A stretch of 64,000 nt of DNA from Ryuthela nishihirai (taxonomy: Eukaryota; Arthropoda; Arachnida; Araneae; Heptathelidae). The translations under genes were made by a program, and so were the position numbers. Of this stretch, positions 23,877 through 34,232 are shown one piece after another (the stretch's first letter is position 1; every line of letters starts with the position of its first letter). The notes below the pieces were generated by a model. The model saw nothing but the letters and a program-made list of their open reading frames with translations, was not told the origin of the DNA and ran no database searches. Location of the stretch: assembly GCA_038380435.1 (NCBI GenBank), contig JAWZYU010000019.1, forward strand, positions 19,741,801-19,805,800, in the 5' to 3' direction.

Positions 23877-24063
23877 CTGCAACAAAAGAGAAAAAAAAAT
23901 TAAACCTAAATATTAACATTATTACGGCATTAAGTTAACAAATATAATTATCAGACCATAGTAAATACACAGATTACATGTAAATATAGAATTCAATATT
24001 TTTTCCAAATTAGAATTTATAAAATAATTGTCACGTTATTTTTTGTAGTATAAACATAATATA

Positions 24064-24229
24064 TACCGTATTTTAACGTGTATAAGGAACCCCCTGATTT
24101 TTCATCAAAGTTTGAGGAATTGAGTACTTGGTTAATATCTATAATACTATCCATGTATAAGAAACACCCCTATTTTTGGGACCCAATTTTTGGCAAAAAG
24201 GGGTTCCTTATACACGTTAAAATACGGTA
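24064..24229. mobile_element. Short palindromic MITE, TA-flanked
   Basis: Terminal inverted repeats of about 28 bp: CCGTATTTTAACGTGTATAA at the left and its complement at the right, each bordered by TA. Length about 162 bp, no coding. The superfamily is uncertain; TA flanks are compatible with Tc1/mariner or pogo-like elements. Confidence 0.8.
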
Positions 24230-24930
24230 ATATAAACACAAAAAACTATAAGCATTAAAATAAAGATTTGTTTTATTGTAAATATTTAGGGCCTGGTTAA
24301 ACGGACACCCTGGAGGATCAGTATATTATTTTATTGCTCATCATAAAAAATTGCAGAGACCTTCCAGGGGTTTCAATGCCACTGTATTCGTCATATGCAG
24401 TCAATCTAAAACTTAAAAAATATTAATGATTTATTGTTTTAACTTTGTTATCTTGTCTGTCTCTCCGTCCGTAAGTCATTAAGTTTTTTAAAGAGATAAA
24501 TGAAAAAATCCACTTTTTTTCAATAGAAAAGCACTAACACAATATATTATTACGTATTTCTAATTTTCAGACTCTTCCATTAACTTTAATTTCCACAGTT
24601 AAAGAGAATTTGAAAAACATATCGACAATTTAATATTTTAATTTCTCGAATAGCACATGCTAGAAATGTCATATTTAGATGGTAGTAGGTGATGGTATAT
24701 ATGTTGCATTTGAAAACTATGCCATTTATCAATCACTTTAGGTAATGGGGGGAGTGGGGGAGGGAAATTCAGATAAGACTATATTTTTTAAAACAAGCAT
24801 TTCATTTTTGACAATTTTGATCGTATGCTTCAGTAAGAGTTCATTTTTCTTCTTGGATGACGGTTAACTCCAGCATTACTAAAGAATTTTGGCCTATGGT
24901 TTATCAGGTTTATGCAAAAACTGCTCTTTT
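24230..24930. other. AT-rich spacer
   Basis: No recognisable feature besides a G-rich run near 24750. Confidence 0.4.
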
Positions 24931-24943
24931 TTCTTGGTAAGTA

Positions 24944-25150
24944 AAAAATAAATAATACCCCCTCAAGCAGCTGCTTGCCACAGAGGTCTGACAAGAGCCT
25001 GTAAGTTTTATGCCAGAGTAGAAGATCTGAGAGGATGGCAGGACCTCAGCAGAAAAACGACACATACATCCATGTCTTAACTACGGGGCTCGTGCCCAGG
25101 TCCCTTAGATCAGTAACCAAGCGCGCTAACCACTCGGCCACGAGACGGCA
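24944..25150 (-). mobile_element. SINE-B, full length, TSD
   Basis: TSD TTCTTGGTAAGTA (24931-24943) and TCCTTGGTAAGTA (25151-25163). The tail is an A-rich TAAATAATA stretch on the plus strand. Confidence 0.93.
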
Positions 25151-25446
25151 TCCTTGGTAAGTACAGATTTCAAATTTCTTTAAAGCGGGAATTTTTTAAA
25201 ATATTTGATCAGCATTTAATTGCTCTGAAAAATGGAATATTTAATTGCAGCATTGTCATTCATAAGAATTTATCTAAAACAATTGAAACAATAAATAATA
25301 ACCGTTATGTGAAGCGATTTATTAAAATAAGTGTGTTTTCAGCTTTTTCTGAAAAAAATTTTCTTTCAGATTTGTTCAATTATAAAAAAAAATCTTCGAG
25401 TGAATATTAATTCATAAAAATTGAGTGAATATGTTAAATAAACCGG

Positions 25447-25933
25447 TTGGTTGGTTGTTTGGGGTTTAATGGCGCATCGGCAACAAGGCCATAATGCGCC
25501 AAACAAAAGACAATATAAAAGATAAAAGACATAGAAACCCGCAACCAAAATTAAAAATATAGTTTCAACATTATAAATGGGTAAAATAACAAAAAAACAG
25601 GTGCATAGAAACAGAGTAAAACAACTGTAGAAATACTAAATAAAATAATCCCAGGTGTAAGAGACCTGGGGTAAATAATGCGATTAAAATATCCAGTATA
25701 ATTAGTATATCAAATTCGATTAAAATATCCAGTAAATTTTAAAAATTGAAAAACAGCGTTAAAATGACAATGATCTGATAAAAGATGTCCGAGTGTAAGG
25801 GGCTCGGACGTAAAATCGTGGAAGCTAAAAAACATACGTCGTTCAAGGTTAAAACAATTACATTCAATTAAAATATGTTTAACTGTTAAAACGGTGTCAC
25901 AAAACTCGCACTTAGGTACTGCGTCCGCCTTAA
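25447..25933 (-). mobile_element. LINE 3' end with intact zinc knuckle
   Basis: TSD TAAATAAACCGG (25435-25446 and 25934-25945). The minus strand is open from the truncation point to a TGA at 25710-25712, about 73 codons, with C-x2-C-x7-H-x4-C (KCEFCDTVLTVKHILIEC). This knuckle ends the ORF2 protein of I/Jockey/R1-type LINEs and is thought to bind nucleic acid. A 260-bp UTR follows with GGCGCATTATGGCC...GGCCATAATGCGCC-like pairing and the tail AAACAACCAACCAACC. Endonuclease and polymerase domains are absent. Confidence 0.88.
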
Positions 25934-25945
25934 TAAATAAACCGG

Positions 25946-26418
25946 AATGAATTTAAAATAAGAAGTAAAAAAATCGATGCTTTTTGAATTTTTGAAGTTT
26001 ACTTTATTTTACATTAATATAATCAGTTCCCTTTTTTAGAACAGAACATTTAAAAGTCTTAAGATCTGCAGAGAAATCTTTTTACCTTATATTTATGAAA
26101 TGCTAGCAACTGTCACCTTCTTGAAATAAGTTAAGACCGCGATGTGTGTAAATCGGCATCCTACCTTCCTTTGAAGAAAATACGAACTCAGTAACTAATT
26201 GCAGCAACGATATGCTTTAATTTTCTACTTTTTTGGACAATAGGTATTTGTTTTTAAATTTAAATTTAATTACATTTTTTCTTTGTCACTAAAAACTTCT
26301 ACATTTAGAAATTTTCGCTTAACTCTGACTCATAAACATCGACCGCATTTTTTCTCCTCTTTTTTGGAGTCGTATTTGGGGTAGTATTGACATTAGAGAT
26401 GTCACGAGCTTTAAGACG
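25946..26418. other. AT-rich spacer
   Basis: Nothing recognised. Confidence 0.4.
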
Positions 26419-26420
26419 TA

Positions 26421-26573
26421 CAGTTACTCAAAAAGAACATCCGAACACTATGGTTGTTCTTTTTATCTGACAACGATTTTTTTAGAAATTAGTGATCTGG
26501 CAACCTTCGTGTGTGATATTTTTTCTGAATTCTGTAATCAACCATAGTGTTCGGATATTTTTTTGTGCGACTG
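26421..26573. mobile_element. Tc1/mariner-like MITE, short copy
   Basis: Flanked by TA. Ends CAGTTACTCAAAAAG and CTTTTTTGAGCGACTG-like, with ATCCGAACACTATGGTTG inverted at both sides. It shares its interior (AGTGATCTGGCAACCTTCGTG) with the elements at 46396 and 60581. Length 153 bp, non-coding. Confidence 0.85.
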
Positions 26574-26758
26574 TAATTCGTTTAGGTCGACCACCGCGAA
26601 AATCCGTGTCCCCCCCTCTTATCAACGGGAGAGGATGGTGGGGGGAAAAATTCGATGCAATTTATGATGACTTTCCTCTGATATGTGGCCATCAGAAGTT
26701 AAACATTCAGGTTAATGCACAACTTTAAAATACATAAAAACATCTATCCGATTTAAAA

Positions 26759-26926
26759 AAAATACCCCCTCAAGCAGCTGCTTGCCACAGAGGTCTGACA
26801 GGAGCCTGTCGGTTTATATGCCATAGTAGAAGGTCTGAGAGGATGGCAGGCCCTCAGCAGAAAAACGACACAAAACAGCCATGCCTTTACCCGGGGCTCG
26901 AACCCAGGTCCCTTAGATCAGTAGCC
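26759..26926 (-). mobile_element. SINE-B, box A side missing
   Basis: Starts with the (T)ACCCCCTCAAGCAGCTGC 3' end and stops at GATCAGTAGCC, losing the first 40 bp of the element including box A. Confidence 0.82.
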
Positions 26927-27037
26927 TAATGTCTTTAAATTTTTACAGATTTTTCTAATTAATTAAATAACTTATCATGCGGGGAGATATTGCTGCACAA
27001 CCTGTTTTCCGGAAGAAAATACGCCTATGACTACTAT

Positions 27038-27242
27038 AAATAAAATAAATACCCCCTCAAGCAGCTGCTTGCCACAGAGGTCTGACAGGAGCCTGTCAGT
27101 TTATATGCCACAGTAGAAGATCTGAGAGGATGGCAGGCCCTCAGCAGAAAAACAACACAAATATCCGTGCCTTACCCGGGGCTCGAACCCAGGTCCCGTA
27201 GATCAGTAGCCAAGCGCGCTAACACTCGGCCATGGGACGGCT
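27038..27242 (-). mobile_element. SINE-B, full length, TSD
   Basis: TSD TGACTACTAT (27028-27037 and 27243-27252). Tail is an AAATAAAATAAATA stretch on the plus strand. Confidence 0.94.
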
Positions 27243-27252
27243 TGACTACTAT

Positions 27253-27939
27253 GACAGGCTATTATTGCTTACATACAAATAGGTAACAATTTCGAAACTC
27301 TAAATTATTGCCTTTTTACCCTTTAAAAAATAAAATAAAAAACATTCCTCCATTTCTAAGTTTTCGTAAAATGATATATAAACCAAAAAGTAACTTTAAT
27401 AAGCAGCGTCTGGAAATTTTACCGAAAAAACGGAGTTTTGAAATCTGAAAGGAAACTTTTCCCACCGACGTGTTGGCAATTATGCGTCAAAACTATCCGA
27501 CACAGCTATCAAAAAAATGAACCACAAAAACATATTTTCTTTCACTTTTCTATGGAATTGAAGTAGCGATTCCTTATAAATTTCAATAAGATAAATTTTT
27601 GCCATTTTTCTCCTACTGGAAAAAAAAAAGAACTTTATTAAAATAGGCAGAATCGGAACTGGAGACATGCAATTTGAATGGTAGCTTTTGAAAATGGGGA
27701 AAGCCCGCAACAACCTAAGGGAACATTGCAATTCTGGAAGAAATTTTAATCACATTTTATCGAACCTTACGAAGTTGGAGAGAGAGAAAGGAATTTTTTT
27801 CTCAAATCTGTAAAAAGTATCTGAATTCGGGATTTCCAAATAAATTCAATTTTAGGAAATAAAAAGAAAATTATTATAGAAAAAACTTAAATTCTATTAA
27901 TTTAGATTTATATTCCTTTGATTATTTTTTGTTACTTTC
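27253..27939. other. AT-rich spacer
   Basis: Nothing recognised; the minus frame 27480-27731 is without motif. Confidence 0.4.
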
Positions 27940-28470
27940 GCTTATTTCTAAATTTCTTTGATGAGATACAGGAATACAGGTTTATTCCTAAAATTTTTCT
28001 GTTATAAAATAGAGGAGTATAGTTTTATTTCTAAATTTCTTTTATGAAATAGAGGAGTATAGTTTTATTTCTTAATTTCGTTAGTGATGAGATAGAATGT
28101 AATAGTTTAATTTCCTGCCGTCCCATGGCCGAGTGGTTAACGCACTTGGCTACTGATCTAAGGGACCTGGGTTCGAGCCCCGGATAAGGCATGGATGTAT
28201 GTGTCGTTTTTCTGCTGAGGTCCTGCCATCCTCTCAGACCTTCTACTATGGCATATAAACTGACAGGCTCCTGTCAGACCTCTGTGACAAGCAGCTGCTT
28301 GAGGGGTATTTATTTATTTATTAAGAGTATAGTTTATTTCTAAATTTCCTTCATGAGCTAGAGAGGTATAATTTTATTTAAAAAATTCGTTAGTGATTAT
28401 ATTGTAATAGTTTTTTTTTTTTAAATTTCGTTAGTGATGAAATAGAGTGTAATAGTTTTATTTCTTGGTT
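27940..28470. repeat. 40-bp minisatellite, split by a SINE
   Basis: The unit is about 40 bp (GTATAGTTTTATTTCTAAAT then TTCTTTTATGAAATAGAGGA), with five or more degenerate copies. Units occur on both sides of the SINE-B at 28117. Confidence 0.7.
28117..28322 (+). mobile_element. SINE-B in a minisatellite
   Basis: Full-length, with tail GAGGGGTATTTATTTATTTA. Repeat units flank it, so the TSD cannot be separated from the satellite. Confidence 0.88.
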
Positions 28471-28870
28471 TGGCGAAGTGAAATAATTGTATGATAAAAC
28501 TTTCAAGGGAAGAAAACACCAAAGAAACATCAAAACGTAACACATGCTCTATCACAATAATAAAAATTCTTCTTTCGCGTCGATGCCCTTATAAATGACA
28601 GCTTATTGGCAATCTACTTTTCCTTCTTTAGATAGACTTACACACACAAGCATCACAGATAATAGCGTTATTCATAACTAATATATGCCGACGCCTACAG
28701 GGTGTTCCAACACCACACTTAGTCGCGGATCCATCCTTGCGTATTGTTACACGAAGTGAAGTGTCTCGTCTGTCCTCTCCCCTTCTCCCCCCCCCCCTTC
28801 ACGCTCTCCTGTTGGGCAAACACGTCACGACCCAGTGTCTGCAAACAAGTGGACGCTGAAGTGATCCAGG
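28471..28870. other. Spacer grading into GC-rich promoter-like DNA
   Basis: A C run (28787-28797) and a rise in GC content from about 28720. A minus-strand frame at 28719-28910 has no motif. Confidence 0.35.
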
Positions 28871-28871
28871 T

Positions 28872-28981
28872 GCCATCTTGAAGACGTGGAATTTCCAGGT
28901 CGTGCGACATTCCTAAGAGTTTGAAGAGCGATTTCGCGGTGGGTGTTAAAGATTCCTGCAGAGCTTACGATCGAATCAGTT
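28872..28981 (+). promoter_or_regulatory. Candidate promoter with arthropod-type initiator
   Basis: ATCAGTTG at 28976-28983 fits the TCAGT initiator common in arthropod promoters, placing +1 near 28978. A YY1-like GCCATCTT sits at 28872. No TATA box is seen at -30. The exon that follows supports the call. Confidence 0.35.
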
Positions 28982-29077
28982 GAAGAGGAGAATGTTTCGA
29001 GGCTACTTCTCCGTCGATGTCATTGCCAACAGGGTCCGGTGTGAGCTTCTCCTTCTGGGTCTGTGTCAAAGGTGAAA

Positions 29078-29198
29078 ATGGAGAGTAGTGAAATGGAGGA
29101 TTTTAGAGCTGTAATGGGTGGCACTAACGAAAACGTGAAAGGAACTTCGAATGAGAATAGTGGTGGTTTGGAGGGGGTGGGGAACAAAATGAGATTCG
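29078..29198 (+). CDS. Candidate first coding exon of an unknown gene
   Basis: An ATG in good context (GAAAATGG) lies about 100 nt after the initiator-like site. An in-frame TGA at 29042-29044 limits the start. The frame begins MESSEMEDFRAV and is polar, with Asn, Gly, Ser and Glu, for 40 codons. It ends at a strong donor: GATTCG followed by GTAAGTGT at 29199. Without splicing the frame stops 7 codons later. The exon would end in phase 1. I do not recognise the protein; such a polar N-terminus suits a soluble regulatory protein, but that is only a guess. No partner exon was found downstream. Confidence 0.4.
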
Positions 29199-29514
29199 GT
29201 AAGTGTTCTTGTAGGTCTTAAGGGATTTGATAAAAAGGAAGAAAGGAAAATATATCGGATTTTAATGCTTACTTTGATAGAATGTGCGACGAACAATAAT
29301 TTGAGACTTTGGGAATTTGATCATTTGTGATCCTGATGAGGAGATTTGTGGGGAAGAGGATTGAAGGATTCGTGAGATGCTTTGGGGGCTCAGATGCTGT
29401 GAGGACAGATCTTTGACAAGTTTGGGTTGCCTAACCACGACGAGATATCCTACTTGGGAAGTGGAATATACTGACAAAAAAGAAAATAACTGATATTGGG
29501 AAGTGGAATATATG

Positions 29515-29906
29515 TTGTTGTTGTTGGGTTGTTTTACCTCTGAGCGGCACTTTTTTGCACACCATGGGCTAAATGGCCAGGTCACATGGACCCCGAAGGC
29601 TCAGAGAAGGTTGGGGGAGGGGATCCACTGGAATAACTGTTGGGAGACAGATGGTAGCCTCCCGTCAAGGCCATCCAGCGTGTTCTTTAACGTGCACAGG
29701 GTATGACTCTCCCGCACACGGGGCCACGACTTAACGTCCCATCCGACGGACGGCGGCCTTTCCAAGCCCATCGGTGTCCCCTACTGACCGTGGGCAGGGC
29801 GGGGAATTTTGCGGAGATAAATCTCTACGCTGACCCAGCTGGGACTCGAACCTGGGAACTACAGATTACGAGCCTGGCGCGCTACCGACTGATGGAACCC
29901 GCCCAT
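29515..29906 (-). mobile_element. SINE-A, full length, TSD
   Basis: TSD TGGAATATATG (29504-29514 and 29907-29917). The 3' tail is extended to AAAACAACCCAACAACAACA. The last bases of the head differ (GATGGAACCCGCCCAT), so the 5' end is slightly altered. Confidence 0.93.
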
Positions 29907-29917
29907 TGGAATATATG

Positions 29918-30480
29918 ACCAAGCCACAAGAATCCAAAAACTGACAAATATGAAAAAAAAAGTTGCAATGGGGAAATGAAATTTTACTTTTAAGACGATA
30001 ATGATGCCATGATTTACTGTTATCAATCAATGACATAACTACCAATAGCTGAGTATGGGGAAGAAAGGTGAAAAATCTGGAGATCTTCCCAGATTGGCTT
30101 TCACAAAGCGATTTTTTTTTGCATATTTCAGTTGAGGCTTATGTATATAACTACAAGTAGGCCATTTCTGGTACAATTGCAAAAGAACATTGCCGTTCTA
30201 GAGCCTCTAGATCAATTTTCAGGAAAACAATAGAAGATGTCAGTCTTGAGAATAGCGTTAGACTGAACTCGATATAAAAGCAACAATAGAAAAGATTCGA
30301 ATAATAATTGTCTGAGGTCAGCATCACAGTGTTTTATGGGAGAGGTTTAGTTCCATTAAATTTGCCATGTTTTATAGCATCTTAGGATTCATGCTATATA
30401 GATTAAAATCATAGGTAGTTGAATTATATATTAATATATTATAATATTAAATTACAATAGTATTTTAAGAACTGCGAAGT
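29918..30480. other. AT-rich spacer
   Basis: Nothing recognised. Confidence 0.4.
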
Positions 30481-30491
30481 TTTAAAAATAT

Positions 30492-30640
30492 TTTCGATGG
30501 TTCTAAGACAGGGCTGTGCAAACTGTCTTAGAACCATCGAAATTCAGATCTTAGAATCATCGAAAATCTTAGAAACATTCTAGAATTCTAGGATGTTTCT
30601 AAGAAAATCAGATCTTTTCGTGCGACCCGCAATCTACTGA
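30492..30640. repeat. Double foldback, hAT-like remnant
   Basis: A perfect 20-bp stem (30492-30511 with 30523-30542) encloses a loop GGCTGTGCAAA. A second stem (TCTTAGAAACAT with ATGTTTCTAAGA, 30567-30604) follows. The string CAGGGCTGTGCAAACTG resembles a hAT end and GTGCGACCCGC resembles hAT interiors. No 8-bp TSD was found. Confidence 0.45.
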
Positions 30641-32000
30641 TGACAAACAATAATAATAATTTATTTCCATTTTATTTTACAGTATAAATTATAATGCAAT
30701 CGTTATGTTAGTTAATATAATGCAATTCACAAAAAACAGAAAAGGGAAACTCAGTTAAAATAATTTAATACAGAATTTGACGAGACTGAGAACCTTAATT
30801 AAATTACATTAAATCATAAACTTGTGGCAAATATCTACTGTATGACACACCAATATTTTAAGCGTTATAAGCTTTAAAAATATTAATGAGTTAGAGTAGT
30901 TAACAAACTACGTTTGAATGCAGAATACTTTTCGGCTCCTTTTAAATTATTATCTAAATTATTCCTAACTTTCGCACCCTGAAAGGTTAGTGATGCTTGT
31001 CCATAATTTGTTCTTCATAATCGTAATTCTAGGTCAAGTTGCTGTCGACTTGGGTAATGATAACACTTCCTTTGGAAATTGATAACGTAATTTTTTAACT
31101 TAATAGCATAGAACGTAATAATGCTATATTTAATTTGTATAGATCAGGAAGTTGTAGAATTTTGACTTTTCCAAAAAATTATATAGTATGTTCATTAAAA
31201 TTTAGATTATACAGAGTTCTTACAAAAGTTTTTTGACGATATAGTAGTTTATTAATACTCTGATTATTATTGATAATACTCCATATTAAAATGCAGTAAT
31301 GTAGATGAGAATAGAGTTACATTTTACTCTATTCTCATTGCAATTTAAATCTTTTGACAAAAACAATTGCAATTTAATTCCAAAAGGAAACATGAATCTA
31401 TATTGTCTAGTAAGGCCAATATTCCTGGAAATTTTTTTATTAATGTACTTAATATGTTCCTTCCATCTTAAGTTATATATTTATTATATAGCCAGTAAGC
31501 CATACTCTTAAGAATTTAATTTTGTTAACTCTTTTGATTGCATTTCCATCAATGCATATTTCTTGTAGGTAAAGATTTGTAGTTTTTACATTTGAACCAA
31601 ATAAGATATATTTAGTTTTGACAATATTTAACTGGAGTTTATTGGCTCTAAACCATTTTGCATAAATATTTAAATGGTTATTAACTATATCAATTAAGTT
31701 ATCAATAGTTTTACCTGTATAAAATATACTAGTATCGTCTGCAAATACTATTAGAGAAGAATTATTCGAAATACTAATAATATAGTTAATATATAAGAGA
31801 AAAAGCCGTGGTACACCACTTTTAAGTCTGCAAGTCTCGGATTCATTATAATTACAAGAAACAACTTGTTTTCTGTTGGATAAGTAATTTTGAAGTAATT
31901 TTGAAACCATTTGTAAACAATGCCCCGGAAACCATAATGGTATAACTTGAACAACAAAATTGGACAGAGTCAAATGCTTTAGATAAGTCTATATAATTTG
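30640..32000 (-). pseudogene. LINE reverse transcriptase relic with 3' end
   Basis: On the minus strand, from 5' to 3': motif A (IDLSKAFDSV, about 31967-31993), a thumb-side WFQNY/LSNRKQVV block, a GVP motif with its QGS segment deleted, LFLLYINYI, then motif C VFADDTSI (about 31724-31747). A degenerate C-terminal region runs to about 30900. The 3' end finishes in ATTATTATTATTG. Motif A lies in another frame from the 166-codon frame at 31473-31973, so at least one frameshift and one deletion break it. The family is Jockey/CR1-like by motif style. It is 5'-truncated and not functional. Confidence 0.8.
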
Positions 32001-32138
32001 TAAAAGAGAAAAAGAACTTATAGAGGAAAAGAAGTCAAATTTCTGAGAAGCAAACTCTTACTAAAATAATTAATATTAATATTATTATAATATTTATGTT
32101 TCACTTCAGTTTTTTTTTTCGTTATACATAACTTATTG

Positions 32139-32322
32139 CATACCCTGTGCACATTAAAGAACACACTGGATGGCCCTGAAGGGAGCCTACCATCTGTCTT
32201 CCAACAGCTGTTCCAGTGAGTCTCCTTCCCCAACCTTCTCTGAGCCTTCGGGGTCCATGTGACCTGGCCATTTAGCCCATGGTGTGCAAAAAAGTGCCGC
32301 TCAGAGGTAAAACAACCCAACT
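32139..32322 (+). mobile_element. SINE-A, 5'-truncated, TSD
   Basis: Only the last half is present, beginning CATACCCTGTGCAC. Perfect TSD CATAACTTATTG (32127-32138 and 32323-32334). Confidence 0.94.
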
Positions 32323-32640
32323 CATAACTTATTGATTACATAATTCTTTGACACCTGACCATTCCATTTCAATTTTCTATGCGGTCCTTCAGCTGAAACG
32401 TTTGCTCAGACCTGTTCTAAGATATGTCAATTATTTAGAATTCAAGTATGTAAAATTTCTGCATAATTAGTAACTTAGCCATTGCAACAATAATGAATGC
32501 AAATATAGTTTTATTGTTTATTTGGGCTCTTAATTTATACATTTCTGTCCCCGATTCAATCGAGCCGGGAAAAGGGAAGAGGGAAGGGTAAGAGAGATTG
32601 GATTTCCATTGCAGCATAACATTTCCCCCTCCGTTTCAGA

Positions 32641-33024
32641 GGGGCGGGGGTGGCTCAGTCGGTAGCGCGCCAGGCTCGTAATCTGTAGTTCCCAGGTTCG
32701 AGTCCCAGCTGGGTCAGCGTTGAGATTTATCTCCGCAAAATTCCCCGCCCTGCCCACGGTCAGTAGGGGACACCGATGGGCTTGGAAAGGCCGCCGTCCG
32801 TCGGATGGGACGTTAAGCCGTGGCCCGTGTGCGGGAGAGACATACACTGTGCACGTTAAAGAACACGCTGGATGGCCTTGACGGGAGGCTACCATCTGTC
32901 TCCCAACAGCTGTTCCAGTGGGTCCCCTCCCCCAACCTTCTCTGAGCCTTCGGGGTGCATATGACCTGGCCATTTAGCCCATGGTGTGCAAAAAAGTGCC
33001 GCTCAGAGGTAAAACAACCCAACC
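32641..33024 (+). mobile_element. SINE-A, full length
   Basis: Near-consensus with intact boxes A and B. TSD not evident. A 147-codon antisense frame runs from it into flanking DNA and is not a gene. Confidence 0.9.
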
Positions 33025-34164
33025 CATTCTAAGATTGTTAAAAGAGTTATTAATAAATCTTGCAACACAAATTTAATGAATGAACCAAAACAGTTTTTGA
33101 AATTAGACAAATTCATTTAAACAGAATACTTATTCCTTTTCTTAAATCCTACTTGGGTTGATGCAAAATAAAAAATGCTTGACTCTTGAATACAGGGAAC
33201 TTTGTTTGTTATACCCAAGGCAAATAAGAATATTTTGCAACGGCATTTTCTGTTTCTGGATACTGGATTGCTTGATTTCTGGGATTTCGGCATTTAGGAG
33301 TGAAAAAAATAATTTCTGCGTTTAAAAAGAAATTAAGAAATTGTGTATTAAATACCTATGATATGAAAAAGAAAAAGTTTTTAGTGGATAAATTATGCTA
33401 GCTCTTTTGTTCTTGCAGTTTAGGTAAATGAATAAATTTAAATCTGTTAAAATTTATAAATGATGCCTATTGGACAGTTGATGCCAAAAACGTTTTGTAG
33501 ACAATATCTTGGAAACCTGGACAGGTATATTTACCTCTTGGTTATCAGGTATACAATGAACACACTTTTTCGTTTCATTTTTGAATTGAATCCCAATTTC
33601 AGTTTTGTTTTTAAAATTGTTATTGATTACTGCTTTTAATTTTTTATTAGACTCATAATGTTTTTAGAAATGTAAAAATATATGTATTTGTACTTTTCTA
33701 ACCAAATAAATGTTTCATTCATTCAGTCAAAATAAGAAACGGTGAAAAAATAAAACCATCTGCATTCAACCTTCCCGAGCTCTCATAGATTATTTGAGGA
33801 AGTATGAATCGCCTCCTCCACACTTTATCTAACCGATAGAACAACTGGAGCGTAACCAAGAGATCTTGTGCTTGAGTCCCAAAGGCGCAGTGTGCATTTT
33901 TTCACACTTGGGCATTTCTTTGAATTTGACTTTCTCCTGAAACTAAAAAAAAAATGGAAGAAGATCCATCCTTTTTTATTCAACAGAGAAGCATTTATAT
34001 TCTTGTGAAATGAAACAGATGGATCACTAATTGCATCATTAATTCACTGAAAATTACAACTTCATTTTTGGCAATAAATCTAATTTGTCACTACACGTAA
34101 GAGAGAGTCTCACACTTTCAGAAAGGACGAAAAACGCCACGTGCCACGGAGGAAGCAGAAAGAC
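33025..34164. other. AT-rich spacer
   Basis: No feature recognised. A tRNA-like string (CTTGAGTCCC near 33874) is too weak to call. Confidence 0.4.
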
Positions 34165-34232
34165 TTATGACGTGAAGATTCGAACACGACGTCTCGTGGA
34201 CAAACGTTAGCGCCTCTTGTTCGTCAACTCAT
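34165..34232 (-). repeat. tRNA-like relic
   Basis: On the minus strand GTGTTCGAATC (box B-like) follows GAGGCGCTAACGTTTG about 30 bp downstream. No cloverleaf closes. Probably an orphan SINE head. Confidence 0.3.

Noticed and set aside
26717..26760. AAATA-type strings as gene poly-A signals
   Set aside because: Such words are very common here and mostly lie in SINE-B tails.
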